Source: Bacteroidales bacterium (GTDB taxonomy: Bacteria > Bacteroidota > Bacteroidia > Bacteroidales > VadinHA17). From it: DNA of 64,000 nt. Shown here in pieces: positions 24,080-33,673 of this stretch. The notes under the pieces are model-generated. The model saw only the letters and a list, made by a program, of their open reading frames with translations, ran no database searches and was not told where the DNA came from. The position numbers and the translations under genes are program-made. Positions within the stretch are counted from its first letter, which is position 1, and every line of letters begins with the position of its first letter. Location of the stretch: positions 1 through 64,000 of the forward strand of contig JAIPBU010000001.1 in the NCBI GenBank assembly GCA_021738535.1, written 5' to 3'.

Positions 24080-24679
24080 TTAATTCATCTCGGGGCTTTC
24101 AGGGAAGTCGGCCCACAGCCTGTATCTCTTTTTCAGTGACCTTAGTACCATTTTCCAGCTGTCATCCTTACGGTATTTCATTATCACATCAGGTATGGTA
24201 TCGGCAATCACCCAGGAATTTTCCCTGAGCTCCTTTTCCAGCTGTCCTTCTCCCCAGCCACTGTATCCAAGGAAGAAACGTATCTGACCCTGCTTGGCCC
24301 TGCCACTGCTGATCAACTCTTTTACCACTTCAATATTACCACCCCAGAATATTCCATCAGCCACACTTGTGCATTCAGGCACCTCATCACCAAGGGTATG
24401 AAGATAGTGAAGTGTATCAGGCGCCACCGGCCCACCCATTGTAAGCTTCTGCTCCCAGCCTGGAAAGCCTTCGAGGGCATCGTTAACTGTAATATTAAGC
24501 GCTTTATTAAGAATAAAACCGACAGAGCCCTTTTCGGTATGCTCGGTAAGATAAACCAGGCTCCTGTTAAAAAACGTATCAGGAAGGAAGGGCTCAGAGA
24601 TGAGCAACTTTCCTTTTTCCGGTATTTTATCCTCCGGCCTGATCGTAAAAAAGTCAATACCCTCTTTCATACTATTCAA
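24080..24679 (-). CDS. YqgE/AlgH family protein
   Basis: A 199-residue protein; ATG at 24679 or, less likely, 24670. The family blocks GKLLISEPFLPDTFFNRSLV, GSVGFILNKALN, LTMGGPVAPDTLHYLHTLG and FLGYSGWGEGQLEKELREN are all present. The fold is known from crystal structures but its role is unclear. Cytosolic. Convergent with holA across 28 bases. Confidence 0.85.
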   Translation of the reverse strand: MNSMKEGIDFFTIRPEDKIPEKGKLLISEPFLPDTFFNRSLVYLTEHTEKGSVGFILNKALNITVNDALEGFPGWEQKLTMGGPVAPDTLHYLHTLGDEVPECTSVADGIFWGGNIEVVKELISSGRAKQGQIRFFLGYSGWGEGQLEKELRENSWVIADTIPDVIMKYRKDDSWKMVLRSLKKRYRLWADFPESPEMN

Positions 24680-24816
24680 TTATACAACAAGATAATGAAA
24701 AATAAAAGCAATACAAAGATTAATTTGTATCCTGTTTAATAACAGACTGCATCCGGCAATCAGGTTAATAAAGAAAAAACTTTTATCTTGTGGCCTCTTA
24801 AAAACCGGTAAGGAGT

Positions 24817-26304
24817 ATGACGAAAGATATAAAGGAACCCCGCCTGCTTCAGGCATTAATACCTATCACAGTACTAATTATTCTTTTGACATTCAATGTC
24901 AGGTTTTTTGGCGATGACACCTTATCGGGAGCCAACCAGATAGCACTTGTTTTATCAGCGGCCGTAGCAGGTCTGATTGCTATCCGGCTTGGACATAACT
25001 GGAAATCCATAAGGGCCACGATAGTAAAAAGCATTGGCTCAGCCATGCCCTCCATACTAATACTTTTTCTAATTGGGTCACTGGCCGGCACCTGGATGAT
25101 CAGCGGTGTTGTACCTATGCTTATTTATTATGGCTTAAAAATACTTAATCCCACAATATTCCTTGTTGCCAGTGTCATAATATGTGCCATTGTAGCTCTT
25201 GCCACAGGCAGTTCATGGTCAACAGTTGCAACAATAGGAATAGCCCTGCTGGGAATAGGCAGCACGCTCGGGTTCAACTCGGGACTTGTTGCCGGGGCAA
25301 TCATCTCAGGTGCTTATTTTGGTGATAAGATGTCGCCTCTTTCAGATACAACTAACCTTGCTCCTGCCATGGCTGGAACCGACCTTTTTACACATATCAG
25401 GTATATGATAATTACCACAGGTCCCAGTATACTGATAACCATGATAATCTTCCTTATTATAGGTTTCACTGCTAACCCGGAGTCCAACGCCACTAATATT
25501 GAATCTGTGATGGCTGCTATTGAAGGTAAATTCAATGTATCACCAATACTTCTCATTGTTCCTGCCTTCCTTATTTTCATAATAATAAAAAAGGTTCCGC
25601 CTCTGCCGGCACTGCTGGCAGGCACACTGGCAGGTGCTGTTTTTGCCATTATCCTGCAGCCCGATGTTGTACGCGAGGTAGCCAATACAGACGGCAATTA
25701 CGTGAAACAGTCTTACATAAGTGTTATGCGCACCATGTTCGGGAGCGTGTCTGTAAGTACTGATAATGCCGCTGTCAATGAATTATTATCTACGCGCGGT
25801 ATGGCCGGTATGCTAAACACTATATGGCTTATTATTACGGCCATGATCTTCGGCGGTGTTATGGAATCAGCCGGTATGCTGCTGAAGATCACCCATTATA
25901 TAATGAAGGTTGTTCACAACGCCGGCAGCCTGGTAGCTGCTACGGTAGGCACATGCCTGTTTTTTAACACCACCGCATCAGACCAGTACCTGGCCATTGT
26001 TGTCCCCGGACGTATGTTCTCAAAGATATACAGGAATATGGGATATAAACCCGAGCTGCTCAGCCGTACACTTGAAGACTCCGGAACAGTTACATCGGTA
26101 CTGATACCATGGAATACCTGTGGTGCCACCCAGTCAGGGGTGCTTGGAGTGTCCACCTTTGCATACGCTCCCTATTGCTTCTTTAATATTATCAGTCCTT
26201 TCATGAGTATCTTCATGGCAGCCTTCAACATTAAGATAAGGCGTCTGAAGGATGAAAATGAAAACGGACATGCCCACAGTGAAGATGAGCGCCGTGATAT
26301 CTAA
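24817..26304 (+). CDS. nhaC: Na+/H+ antiporter NhaC
   Basis: A 495-residue inner-membrane protein with about 11-12 hydrophobic segments. GSSWSTVATIGIALLGIG and GDKMSPLSDTTNLAPAMAG are the NhaC family signature in the core; a charged His-rich tail (NGHAHSEDERRDI) ends it. NhaC swaps internal sodium for protons. It lies near nqr, which pumps sodium out, so the two may share in sodium cycling. Convergent with the E1 gene over 6 bases. Confidence 0.85.
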   Translation: MTKDIKEPRLLQALIPITVLIILLTFNVRFFGDDTLSGANQIALVLSAAVAGLIAIRLGHNWKSIRATIVKSIGSAMPSILILFLIGSLAGTWMISGVVPMLIYYGLKILNPTIFLVASVIICAIVALATGSSWSTVATIGIALLGIGSTLGFNSGLVAGAIISGAYFGDKMSPLSDTTNLAPAMAGTDLFTHIRYMIITTGPSILITMIIFLIIGFTANPESNATNIESVMAAIEGKFNVSPILLIVPAFLIFIIIKKVPPLPALLAGTLAGAVFAIILQPDVVREVANTDGNYVKQSYISVMRTMFGSVSVSTDNAAVNELLSTRGMAGMLNTIWLIITAMIFGGVMESAGMLLKITHYIMKVVHNAGSLVAATVGTCLFFNTTASDQYLAIVVPGRMFSKIYRNMGYKPELLSRTLEDSGTVTSVLIPWNTCGATQSGVLGVSTFAYAPYCFFNIISPFMSIFMAAFNIKIRRLKDENENGHAHSEDERRDI

Positions 26305-26310
26305 GCCGTA

Positions 26311-28734
26311 TCAGGCAAGAAAATCAAGGTATTTAGCCGGATCCGCTTCTCTCATCATATCATAAACAGCATCAAAAATATCTTCAGCTGACGGTTTTGA
26401 AAGGTAATCGCCATCAGTGGAATAAGCAGGCCTGTGCTCTTTGGCTGCCAGCGTGCGTGGATCACTGTCAAGGTAAAACCAGCCTTTCTGCTTCTCAAGC
26501 ACCTGCTGCATCATGTATGCAGTTGTTCCACCCGGCACATCTTCATCAAGGAAGAGCACCTTGCCCGTTTTACTGAGTGACTTCACTATCCTTGATTCAA
26601 GATCAAAAGGCAATAGTGTCTGTACATCAATCAATTCAACAGATATATCATGCTTTTCCAGCTGTGCGGCAGCTTCCCTGGCTATATTGAGGGTTGATCC
26701 GTAGGATACCACGGTCACGTCATCTCCTTCCCTCAATACTTCTGGTACTCCAAGAGGCAACCTGTATTCACCAATGTTATCAGGTCTTTTTTCCTTTAAC
26801 CTGTAGCCGTTAAGCGGCTCAATCACGATGCCGGGATCATCACCTTCGAGAAGCGTGTTATAAAAACCGGCTGCCCTGGTCATGTCCCTGGGCACACAAA
26901 CATACATGCCACGTACTGAATTGATAAGCATGGCAATAGGTGATCCGCTATGCCATATTCCCTCGAGCCTGTGCCCCCTTGTACTTACTATCAGGGGAGC
27001 CACCATATTACCGGCTGTACGGTAATGTGTTGTTGCCAGGTCATCACTCAGTCCCTGCAATGCATAAATCAGGTAGTCAAGGTACTGTATCTCGGCTATC
27101 GGTTTCAGTCCCCGCAAAGCCAGACCTATACCCTGTCCCAGTATCGTTGCTTCCCTGATACCTGTATCACTTACCCTTAGTTCGCCATATTTATCCTGCA
27201 ATCCTTCAAAACTCTGGTTAACGCCACCAATCTTACCTGCATCTTCCCCAAAGGTCAGGTAGAGCGGATTGCGTGCAAACTGAACATCGTGGTTGTCTCT
27301 TAGTATCTCCCTGCCGGGCACAACTTTTGAGTCGTCTGAATAAACAGGTTCTGCCGTTTTAACCTTCAGGGCTGATCTTCCTGTTTCATTGTACAGGTAA
27401 GTATTGTATCTCCTGTAACCATCCTCCCTGTTTCTTTTGAGCCATGCCTGCAGGTCGTTCTTCAGGCTGCTCTTCTTTTTACAATCGCTGCACACATTGC
27501 GTATTATCTTCCTGGCAGCAACGAAATTATCTTTACGGATAGGGTGCATTACCTTTTGCAGGTCTGCAATAATCTCTTCTATCGAGTTTTCCTTACCGCT
27601 GCTGTCACACCTGCAATTCTTCTCCTTAACAAGTTTTACCAGGGCATCTCTTTCAACTTTTATCGGTTCCTGGAAAGCTTTCCATCCGGTCTTCTTGGCC
27701 TCCTTGGCTTCATCAGATGCTTCCTTCTCTATTTCATCCAGCTCTTTTGCCGTCGCAAGCTTTTCCTTTAGCATCCATTCCCGCATCTTTTTGATAGAAT
27801 CATATTCCTTTTCCCATTCAAGCCTTTCCTTGTCCTTATACCTTTCATGCGACCCTGAGGTTGAATGGCCAAGAGGTTGTGTTACCTCATCTATGTGGAA
27901 TACAACAGGTACATGATCGCGCCTGCATAATTCGATCCCCTTCCTGTACATTTCAATAAGACCGGGGTAATCCCATCCCTTACCTTTAAATATCCTGATC
28001 CCCTCTCCTTTCTTCCTGCTTTCAAATCCTTTCAGGATAGAAGATATATCTCCTTTGGTAGTCTGGTACTTTTTTGGCACTGATATACCATAGCCATTGT
28101 CCCATATAGATAATGCCATAGGCACCTGCAGTACGCCGGCTGCATTTATCGCTTCCCAGAAATAACCTTCCGAGGTACTTGCATCCCCTATTGAACCAAA
28201 TGCCACCTCGTTACCATTAACTGAAAAGTTCTTGTAATCTTTTAGTTCCTTATTCTGCCTGAATAATTTGGAAGCATATGCCAGCCCAACCAACCGTGGC
28301 ATCTGTCCTGCCGTAGGCGACAGGTCGGCTGATGAATTCTTCATCTTTGTCAGATCCTTCCAGCTGCCGTCCTCATTTATGTTGGGTGTTGAAAAATGAT
28401 TATTAAAAACCCTGCCCCCGTTGCCGGGGTTTAATTCCTTATCTGTATTACCATAAAGCTGATGAAAAAATCCTTCAGCATCAAACTGGTCAATTGCCAT
28501 CATCCATGTCTGGTCGCGATAATATCCCGACCGCCAGTCGCCTTCCTTAAACTGTTTGGCAAGAGCTATCTGTGCTATCTCTTTCCCATCACCAAAAATT
28601 CCGAATTTCGCTTTTCCTGACAGGACTTCGCGACGACCAATTACACTCAGGCTCCTGCTCAGGTTGGCCAGTTTATAATCTGCCAGCAATTCTTTCTTAT
28701 TGTACTCTTTCTTATCTGCTTCCTCTTTTTTCAT
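26311..28734 (-). CDS. fused alpha-beta 2-oxoacid dehydrogenase E1
   Basis: An 807-residue thiamine-diphosphate enzyme joining E1-alpha (about 20-330) and E1-beta (about 455-800). The TPP-binding region SIGDASTSEGYFWEAINAAG, with NGYGIS downstream, is in the alpha part; the beta part begins near FGEDAGKIGGVNQSFEGL and ends in the C-terminal transketolase domain. Between them lies a charged helical stretch of about 100 residues with Cys pairs (CRCD, CSDCKKK). It resembles branched-chain or acetoin-type complexes. No E2 or E3 gene is near, so the substrate is not certain. Confidence 0.82.
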   Translation of the reverse strand: MKKEEADKKEYNKKELLADYKLANLSRSLSVIGRREVLSGKAKFGIFGDGKEIAQIALAKQFKEGDWRSGYYRDQTWMMAIDQFDAEGFFHQLYGNTDKELNPGNGGRVFNNHFSTPNINEDGSWKDLTKMKNSSADLSPTAGQMPRLVGLAYASKLFRQNKELKDYKNFSVNGNEVAFGSIGDASTSEGYFWEAINAAGVLQVPMALSIWDNGYGISVPKKYQTTKGDISSILKGFESRKKGEGIRIFKGKGWDYPGLIEMYRKGIELCRRDHVPVVFHIDEVTQPLGHSTSGSHERYKDKERLEWEKEYDSIKKMREWMLKEKLATAKELDEIEKEASDEAKEAKKTGWKAFQEPIKVERDALVKLVKEKNCRCDSSGKENSIEEIIADLQKVMHPIRKDNFVAARKIIRNVCSDCKKKSSLKNDLQAWLKRNREDGYRRYNTYLYNETGRSALKVKTAEPVYSDDSKVVPGREILRDNHDVQFARNPLYLTFGEDAGKIGGVNQSFEGLQDKYGELRVSDTGIREATILGQGIGLALRGLKPIAEIQYLDYLIYALQGLSDDLATTHYRTAGNMVAPLIVSTRGHRLEGIWHSGSPIAMLINSVRGMYVCVPRDMTRAAGFYNTLLEGDDPGIVIEPLNGYRLKEKRPDNIGEYRLPLGVPEVLREGDDVTVVSYGSTLNIAREAAAQLEKHDISVELIDVQTLLPFDLESRIVKSLSKTGKVLFLDEDVPGGTTAYMMQQVLEKQKGWFYLDSDPRTLAAKEHRPAYSTDGDYLSKPSAEDIFDAVYDMMREADPAKYLDFLA

Positions 28735-28887
28735 TATTTTTCTATTGTTCAGGTTAAAGGTTTATAAATACAAATATATGAACTAGAGACATATAATTAT
28801 ATAAAAACTATACATTAAAGATCTCTCTTAATAAGTAAACAAAAATAATACGCTCTTGTTTTAACAAAGAGAACCGAAATGAATTAG

Positions 28888-28895
28888 TATATTTG
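28888..28895 (+). promoter_or_regulatory. -7 promoter box for the mini membrane gene
   Basis: TATATTTG fits TAnnTTTG, 38 bases before the ATG at 28933. No -33 box at the standard distance. Confidence 0.4.
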
Positions 28896-28932
28896 TATAC
28901 AAGAAATTACGAACGAAAGAATACAACAGCAT

Positions 28933-29151
28933 ATGTTTATTAAATTACTATTACTCAGCATATTTTTTGTAGCGCTTGCGCTACTGGCACTTGGAATCAG
29001 GATACTGGTACTCAGGGGCGGTCGTTTTCCGCAGACCCACGTAGGAAGCAACAAGGAAATGGCAAAGAGGGGCATTAAGTGTGCCCGGAGTGTAGACACG
29101 GGTTGTCATCCCACCGACGATTTCCCGGGCTGCTCAGCATGCGGTCATTAA
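28933..29151 (+). CDS. Cys-rich mini membrane protein, NqrM-like candidate
   Basis: A 72-residue protein. Residues 1-26 form one membrane segment (MFIKLLLLSIFFVALALLAL), then RGGRFPQTHVGSNKEMAKRG and a Cys-rich tail (KCARSVDTGCHPTDDF, GCSACGH; four Cys). NqrM, the small Cys-bearing membrane protein needed to mature Nqr in proteobacteria, has the same layout (one helix, four Cys) but a different sequence. It lies between the E1 and apbE genes, 7 kb from nqrA, and faces apbE tail to tail, overlapping by 4 bases. An iron-sulfur maturation role for Nqr is a hypothesis. Confidence 0.65.
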   Translation: MFIKLLLLSIFFVALALLALGIRILVLRGGRFPQTHVGSNKEMAKRGIKCARSVDTGCHPTDDFPGCSACGH

Positions 29152-30161
29152 TCATAAATGTATTCAACCATCCCTTCTGTAAACCAGGTACGGAAATCAC
29201 CCTCTTCATCAGAATAAACCAGGTAAGCATCAACATTTTCAAGGCTGCTTACCAGCTCAATGGCTTTTTCCCTGCCCATTACCATGCAGGCTGTAGCCAG
29301 GGCATCCGCTGTCATGCAGTCAGTTGTGATTATTGTGGCACTGAGTAATTTATGCCTTACAGGATAGCCGGTTGACGGGTCAATGGTATGAGAATATTTA
29401 ACACCGTCTTCCACGAAAAATTTCCTGTAATTGCCGGATGTTGCCAGGGCTTTATCAACCAGCATAATATCAGCCTGCCTGTTAACCCCGGGCGTGATAT
29501 TACCATCTTCCGGTTTATCCAGGCCTATAACCCAGGCTTCATGGCCGGGTTTATATCCTTTGGTACGTACCTCCCCTCCTACCTCAACCAGGAAACTCTC
29601 AATACCTTTTCTTTCGAGATAGTTGTACAGCACATCAACACTGTAACCCTGGGCTATGGCATTTACGTCAAGCTGCATATCAGGATCACCCTTTATGATC
29701 TTCCCATTCTCTATTTTAATCTTGTCCATCCCAACAAGGTCCATTAGCCTGTCCTTGATACTTTCATTGAAACGCCTTGTGGCATCAGGACCAAATCCCC
29801 ATGCATTTATCAAAGGGGCTGCCGTTATGTCAAAAGCACCCCGGGTAAGCTTCCATATCTCATATGATTTGTTAAACACATTAACAAATAATGTATCCAG
29901 ATCTACTTCTTCATTATTGTTAACCCTTGAAATAATGGATTCAGGGTTATAAGTCGACAGCGAATTATCAAAGTTAATGAGTATTTCATTGATCTCCTCT
30001 TCCACCAGCGACTCATCAATTTTATTGTCATGGTAAAATATCACTGAAAAACCTGTACCCTGGGTAAACCCACGCAATTCCGACCTTGTGCTGTTGCCTG
30101 TTTTACAGGCGTATAAGCCCACAGCAATAGTTAATAGAAAAAAGATAAAATTGTTTTTCAT
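29148..30161 (-). CDS. apbE: FAD:protein FMN transferase ApbE
   Basis: A 337-residue lipoprotein (lipobox near LYACK). TQGTGFSVIFYHD, the Mg/FAD region QLDVNAIAQGYSVDVLYNYL, VGGEVRTKG and HTIDPSTGYPV are ApbE blocks. ApbE links FMN to a Thr of NqrB and NqrC in the periplasm, so it is a partner of the adjacent nqr operon. It is downstream of nqrF but separated by 240 bases with a terminator, hence probably its own transcript. Confidence 0.88.
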   Translation of the reverse strand: MKNNFIFFLLTIAVGLYACKTGNSTRSELRGFTQGTGFSVIFYHDNKIDESLVEEEINEILINFDNSLSTYNPESIISRVNNNEEVDLDTLFVNVFNKSYEIWKLTRGAFDITAAPLINAWGFGPDATRRFNESIKDRLMDLVGMDKIKIENGKIIKGDPDMQLDVNAIAQGYSVDVLYNYLERKGIESFLVEVGGEVRTKGYKPGHEAWVIGLDKPEDGNITPGVNRQADIMLVDKALATSGNYRKFFVEDGVKYSHTIDPSTGYPVRHKLLSATIITTDCMTADALATACMVMGREKAIELVSSLENVDAYLVYSDEEGDFRTWFTEGMVEYIYD

Positions 30162-30363
30162 ATTTCCCGGATTAATATATCCCGAAATTAAATAATATCT
30201 GAAAGAAATGGAAATTCGCTTTCCTGTAAAGAATAACAGTATTCATGGAATAAAGCAGATGGTTCACCAAAAAGATATGGAAAGGATAATAATTAATTAT
30301 AGATTTGTTAGTGAAGATTTGTTTTCATATTCCCCCTTTCCCCTATCTTCAAAGGATAAGTAA

Positions 30364-30400
30364 TAAAAAAAGGACCGTTCCCAGCGGTCCTTTTTTTTTC
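30364..30400 (-). terminator. rho-independent terminator of nqr
   Basis: GGACCG (30372-30377), a 7-base loop, CGGTCC (30385-30390), flanked by A-runs and T-runs on both sides. It ends the nqr operon just after the nqrF stop; the symmetry would let it act in both directions. Confidence 0.85.
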
Positions 30401-30404
30401 TTTG

Positions 30405-31658
30405 TTAACCTCCGAAGTCGTCGAATGCAACATTTTCATCCGGTATACCCAGGTCATACAATAATTTGAGCACCGCGTCATTCATCAGCGGTGGACCGCA
30501 GAGGTAATATTCAATTTCTTCCGGTTCATCCATCTTACTCAGGTACTCATCATAAAGGACCTGGTGAATAAAACCTGTATAGCCCTTCCAGTTATCTTCC
30601 GGCAGTGGTTCAGAGAGGGCAAGGTTAAATGTAAAGTTAGGAAATTCCTTTTCAATGGCCTTGAACTCATCTTCATAGAACATTTCCCGCCTTGAGCGGG
30701 CTCCGTACCAGTATGACACTTTTCGACCCGACTTAAGGGTATGGAACAGGTGGAAGATATGAGACCTTAACGGTGCCATACCGGCTCCACCACCAATATA
30801 GATCATTTCATTATCAGACTCTTTAATATGGAAGTCGCCATAAGGTCCTGACATCATGACTTTATCACCCGGCTTCCTTGTAAAGACATAGGAGGAACAA
30901 ATACCGGGCGGCACCTTCATCCACTGGTTCTTCTTCCTGTCCCAGGGAGGTGTTGCGATACGTATATTCAGCATAATGATATTCCCTTCGGCAGGGTGGT
31001 TTGCCATTGAATATGCCCGTATTGTCTCCTCGGAATTTTTTGCCCTGAGGTCCCACATTCCGAATTTATCCCATTCATCCCTGAATTCTTCTTCCACCTC
31101 GATATCTTTATAAGAGACATCATATTTAGGCACATCTATCTGGATATATTCGCCGGGTCTGAAATCCATTGTTTCGCCTTCAGGCAATTTTACAACGAAT
31201 TCCTTGATAAAAGTAGCAACATTCCTGTTGGACACCACTTCACACTCCCATTTCTTAATGCCCATAACTTCTTCCGGCACGTGTATAACCATGTCTGATC
31301 TTATCTTGACCTGGCAACCTAACCTCCAGTTATTCTGCTGCTCTTTTCTAGTAAAGAAGCCTGTTTCTGTAGGCAGTATTGATCCTCCTCCTTCAGTTAT
31401 CTGGCATTTACACTGTCCGCATGTACCTCCTCCACCACAGGCTGAAGGAAGGTATATCCCATTGTTGGACAATGTTGCCATTACGTTATTACCAGGTGAG
31501 ACGATCATCTCATCATCATTGACCTGCAGTTTAACATCGCCCTGGGGCACCAGTTTTTTCCTCGCGTACAACAGTAATATAACAAGCAGCAGTATAACCA
31601 GCAGGAACACTATAATACTTACTGCGATAATGACTATTGTAGATGTAGCTAATATCAT
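30405..31658 (-). CDS. nqrF: Na+-NQR subunit F
   Basis: A 417-residue NADH-oxidising subunit. One N-terminal membrane helix, a 2Fe-2S ferredoxin domain with CGGGGTCGQC and a later Cys (LGCQV), then FAD (RAYSMANHP) and NADH (IGGGAGMAPLRSHI, YLCGPPLMNDAVL) binding domains. It accepts electrons from NADH. Last gene of the six-gene operon. Confidence 0.93.
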   Translation of the reverse strand: MILATSTIVIIAVSIIVFLLVILLLVILLLYARKKLVPQGDVKLQVNDDEMIVSPGNNVMATLSNNGIYLPSACGGGGTCGQCKCQITEGGGSILPTETGFFTRKEQQNNWRLGCQVKIRSDMVIHVPEEVMGIKKWECEVVSNRNVATFIKEFVVKLPEGETMDFRPGEYIQIDVPKYDVSYKDIEVEEEFRDEWDKFGMWDLRAKNSEETIRAYSMANHPAEGNIIMLNIRIATPPWDRKKNQWMKVPPGICSSYVFTRKPGDKVMMSGPYGDFHIKESDNEMIYIGGGAGMAPLRSHIFHLFHTLKSGRKVSYWYGARSRREMFYEDEFKAIEKEFPNFTFNLALSEPLPEDNWKGYTGFIHQVLYDEYLSKMDEPEEIEYYLCGPPLMNDAVLKLLYDLGIPDENVAFDDFGG

Positions 31659-31670
31659 AATTATGCAATT

Positions 31671-32288
31671 TTACAGTTTAATACCCATGAAGCTCATAAA
31701 TGCTATGCCCATGAGCCCGGTAATAATAAATGTTATACCCAGTCCTCTCAGTGGTGCCGGTACATTGGAGTACTGTATTTTTTCCCTGATGGCTGCAATA
31801 CCTGCTATGGCCAGCAGGAATCCGACACCCGATCCGAAACCAAAAACAGTTGCTTCCCCGATATTTGCGTATTCCCTTTCCACCATAAATAGAGATCCAC
31901 CCAGTATGGCGCAGTTTACAGCAATCAGAGGCAGGAATATACCAAGTGATGCATAAAGGGTGGGACTGAATTTCTCTACTATCATTTCCACCAGCTGCAC
32001 CATTGAAGCAATAACGGCAATAAACATAATAAAACTCAGGAAGCTCAGGTTAACATCTCCAAGGCTTTCATTGAGCCAGACAAGGGCCCCTTCCTTAAGA
32101 AGAAAATTATGTATAAGATAATTAACGGGAACTGTTATGGTAAGTACAAAAACAACGGCGAAGCCCAGTCCAACCGATGTCTTAACAGTCTTGGAAACAG
32201 CAAGGTATGAACACATTCCAAGGAAATATGCAAATACCATGTTGTCGATAAATACCGACTTTACGAATATATTAATCAAATTCTCCAT
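31671..32288 (-). CDS. nqrE: Na+-NQR subunit E
   Basis: A 205-residue membrane subunit with six helices. [20 protein letters not shown] and [18 protein letters not shown] align with other NqrE; Cys in FLGMC belongs to the iron site shared with NqrD. An ATG three codons upstream (32297) is the other possible start. Confidence 0.92.
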   Translation of the reverse strand: MENLINIFVKSVFIDNMVFAYFLGMCSYLAVSKTVKTSVGLGFAVVFVLTITVPVNYLIHNFLLKEGALVWLNESLGDVNLSFLSFIMFIAVIASMVQLVEMIVEKFSPTLYASLGIFLPLIAVNCAILGGSLFMVEREYANIGEATVFGFGSGVGFLLAIAGIAAIREKIQYSNVPAPLRGLGITFIITGLMGIAFMSFMGIKL

Positions 32289-32299
32289 AATTTCCATTT

Positions 32300-32956
32300 T
32301 TAACTTTTATCAACAAGGTCCCTGTTTCGGCTTCTCTGTATCCATATTATTATTCCAACGGTAATAAGTGCCATTGGTGGCAGGATCATAAAGCCATTAT
32401 TCTCATATCCTATATTATAAATGCCAAGCTTTTCCATCACCGGATAGCCGAAAATGGTACCTGATCCCAGGAATTCTCTGAAAAAACCGACTGTTATCAG
32501 TATAAGTCCGTAACCAGCGGCATTACCAATACCGTCGAGCAGTGATTCCCATGGCTTATTGGCAAGCGCAAAAGCTTCAAGCCGGCCCATTATTATACAA
32601 TTAGTAATAATCAGCCCTACGAACACCGAAAGCTGTTTACTTACCTCGAAGGCAAAGGCTTTAAGCACCTGGTCAACCAGTACAACCATCATGGCAATTA
32701 CCACGAGCTGGAATATTATCCTGATGCGTGGCGGCACGGTTTTCCTGAATAGTGATACAACGACATTTGATACGGCCATTACCACAACCACAGACAAGGC
32801 CATGACAACCGAAGGTTTTAGCTTAACTGTTACTGCAAGTGCAGAACATATACCAAGCACCTGCACGGTAATGGGGTTATTTTCTCCCAGTGGTTCCCTG
32901 AGCAATTTCAGGTTTTTCGAGGAGAACAGGGGTTCTCTTTCTTTATCTTTGCTCAT
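32300..32956 (-). CDS. nqrD: Na+-NQR subunit D
   Basis: A 218-residue membrane subunit. [20 protein letters not shown], with Cys in the first helix and [11 protein letters not shown] later, are the NqrD landmarks; the two Cys plus those of NqrE hold the iron site. Gene order and 3-base spacing fit a single operon. Confidence 0.92.
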   Translation of the reverse strand: MSKDKEREPLFSSKNLKLLREPLGENNPITVQVLGICSALAVTVKLKPSVVMALSVVVVMAVSNVVVSLFRKTVPPRIRIIFQLVVIAMMVVLVDQVLKAFAFEVSKQLSVFVGLIITNCIIMGRLEAFALANKPWESLLDGIGNAAGYGLILITVGFFREFLGSGTIFGYPVMEKLGIYNIGYENNGFMILPPMALITVGIIIWIQRSRNRDLVDKS

Positions 32957-32959
32957 ATC

Positions 32960-33667
32960 TTAATTACTGTTATTTTTCAAGTATTCAACATAATGAACCA
33001 GGCAGTCATATAGCATTGCCTCAAGTCCCTTACTGGTTATTGTGCCTCCTGAGATAGCATCAACTGCATGCGGATCGCCTTCTCCGGCTCCACCTTTTTG
33101 CACAAGTATGCTTACGAACTCACTATCTTCAAAAAGCTTTTTACCTGTAAACTGATCCTCAAACCAGCTTTCATTTATTTCAGCACCCAGTCCGGGTGTC
33201 TCTGATTTATGGTCGAATGTAACTCCGTTGATAGTCCGCATATCCTCTTTCAGTGATATATAACCATAAACAGGGCCCCACAATCCTTTCCCTTCAAGAG
33301 GTATTATATAGCTGTTTTCCCCTCCTTCAAGAGTGGCTATAAAAACGGGGAAAAGCTGCTCCTCAAGCGGTTTCCTCTGCTCTTTCCTTACATCCACTTC
33401 GAAAGGGTCAGCACCTTCCACCTTTTCGGAGTCTGAGTTGAGGGCAAAAGAACCTGTAATAAACTCTTCATACTTTTCTTCCGCTGTCTTTTCCGTTGCT
33501 TCCACTCCCACAGATGCAAGAATATTACGTTTCTTTTCAATTTCTGCATTTCGTTCCTGCAGGGGCTGCAGTAATAATGCCGCTGTGGACAATATCAGTG
33601 CCACCGCTGCAACCATCACTGTTGCAAAGGTGAATATATATCTGTTAGTGAATTGTTTCATTGCCAT
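32960..33667 (-). CDS. nqrC: Na+-NQR subunit C
   Basis: A 235-residue subunit with one N-terminal membrane helix and a periplasmic FMN-binding domain. The covalent FMN site is DAISGGTITSKG near residue 200, with SGGT where many NqrC have SGAT; the Thr that holds FMN is present. ApbE, encoded downstream, would attach the FMN. Confidence 0.92.
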   Translation of the reverse strand: MAMKQFTNRYIFTFATVMVAAVALILSTAALLLQPLQERNAEIEKKRNILASVGVEATEKTAEEKYEEFITGSFALNSDSEKVEGADPFEVDVRKEQRKPLEEQLFPVFIATLEGGENSYIIPLEGKGLWGPVYGYISLKEDMRTINGVTFDHKSETPGLGAEINESWFEDQFTGKKLFEDSEFVSILVQKGGAGEGDPHAVDAISGGTITSKGLEAMLYDCLVHYVEYLKNNSN

Positions 33668-33673
33668 TATCTT

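Noticed and set aside
27437-27916. 159-codon plus-strand frame inside the E1 gene
   Set aside because: Serine/Phe-rich shadow of the charged linker of the E1 protein on the other strand.
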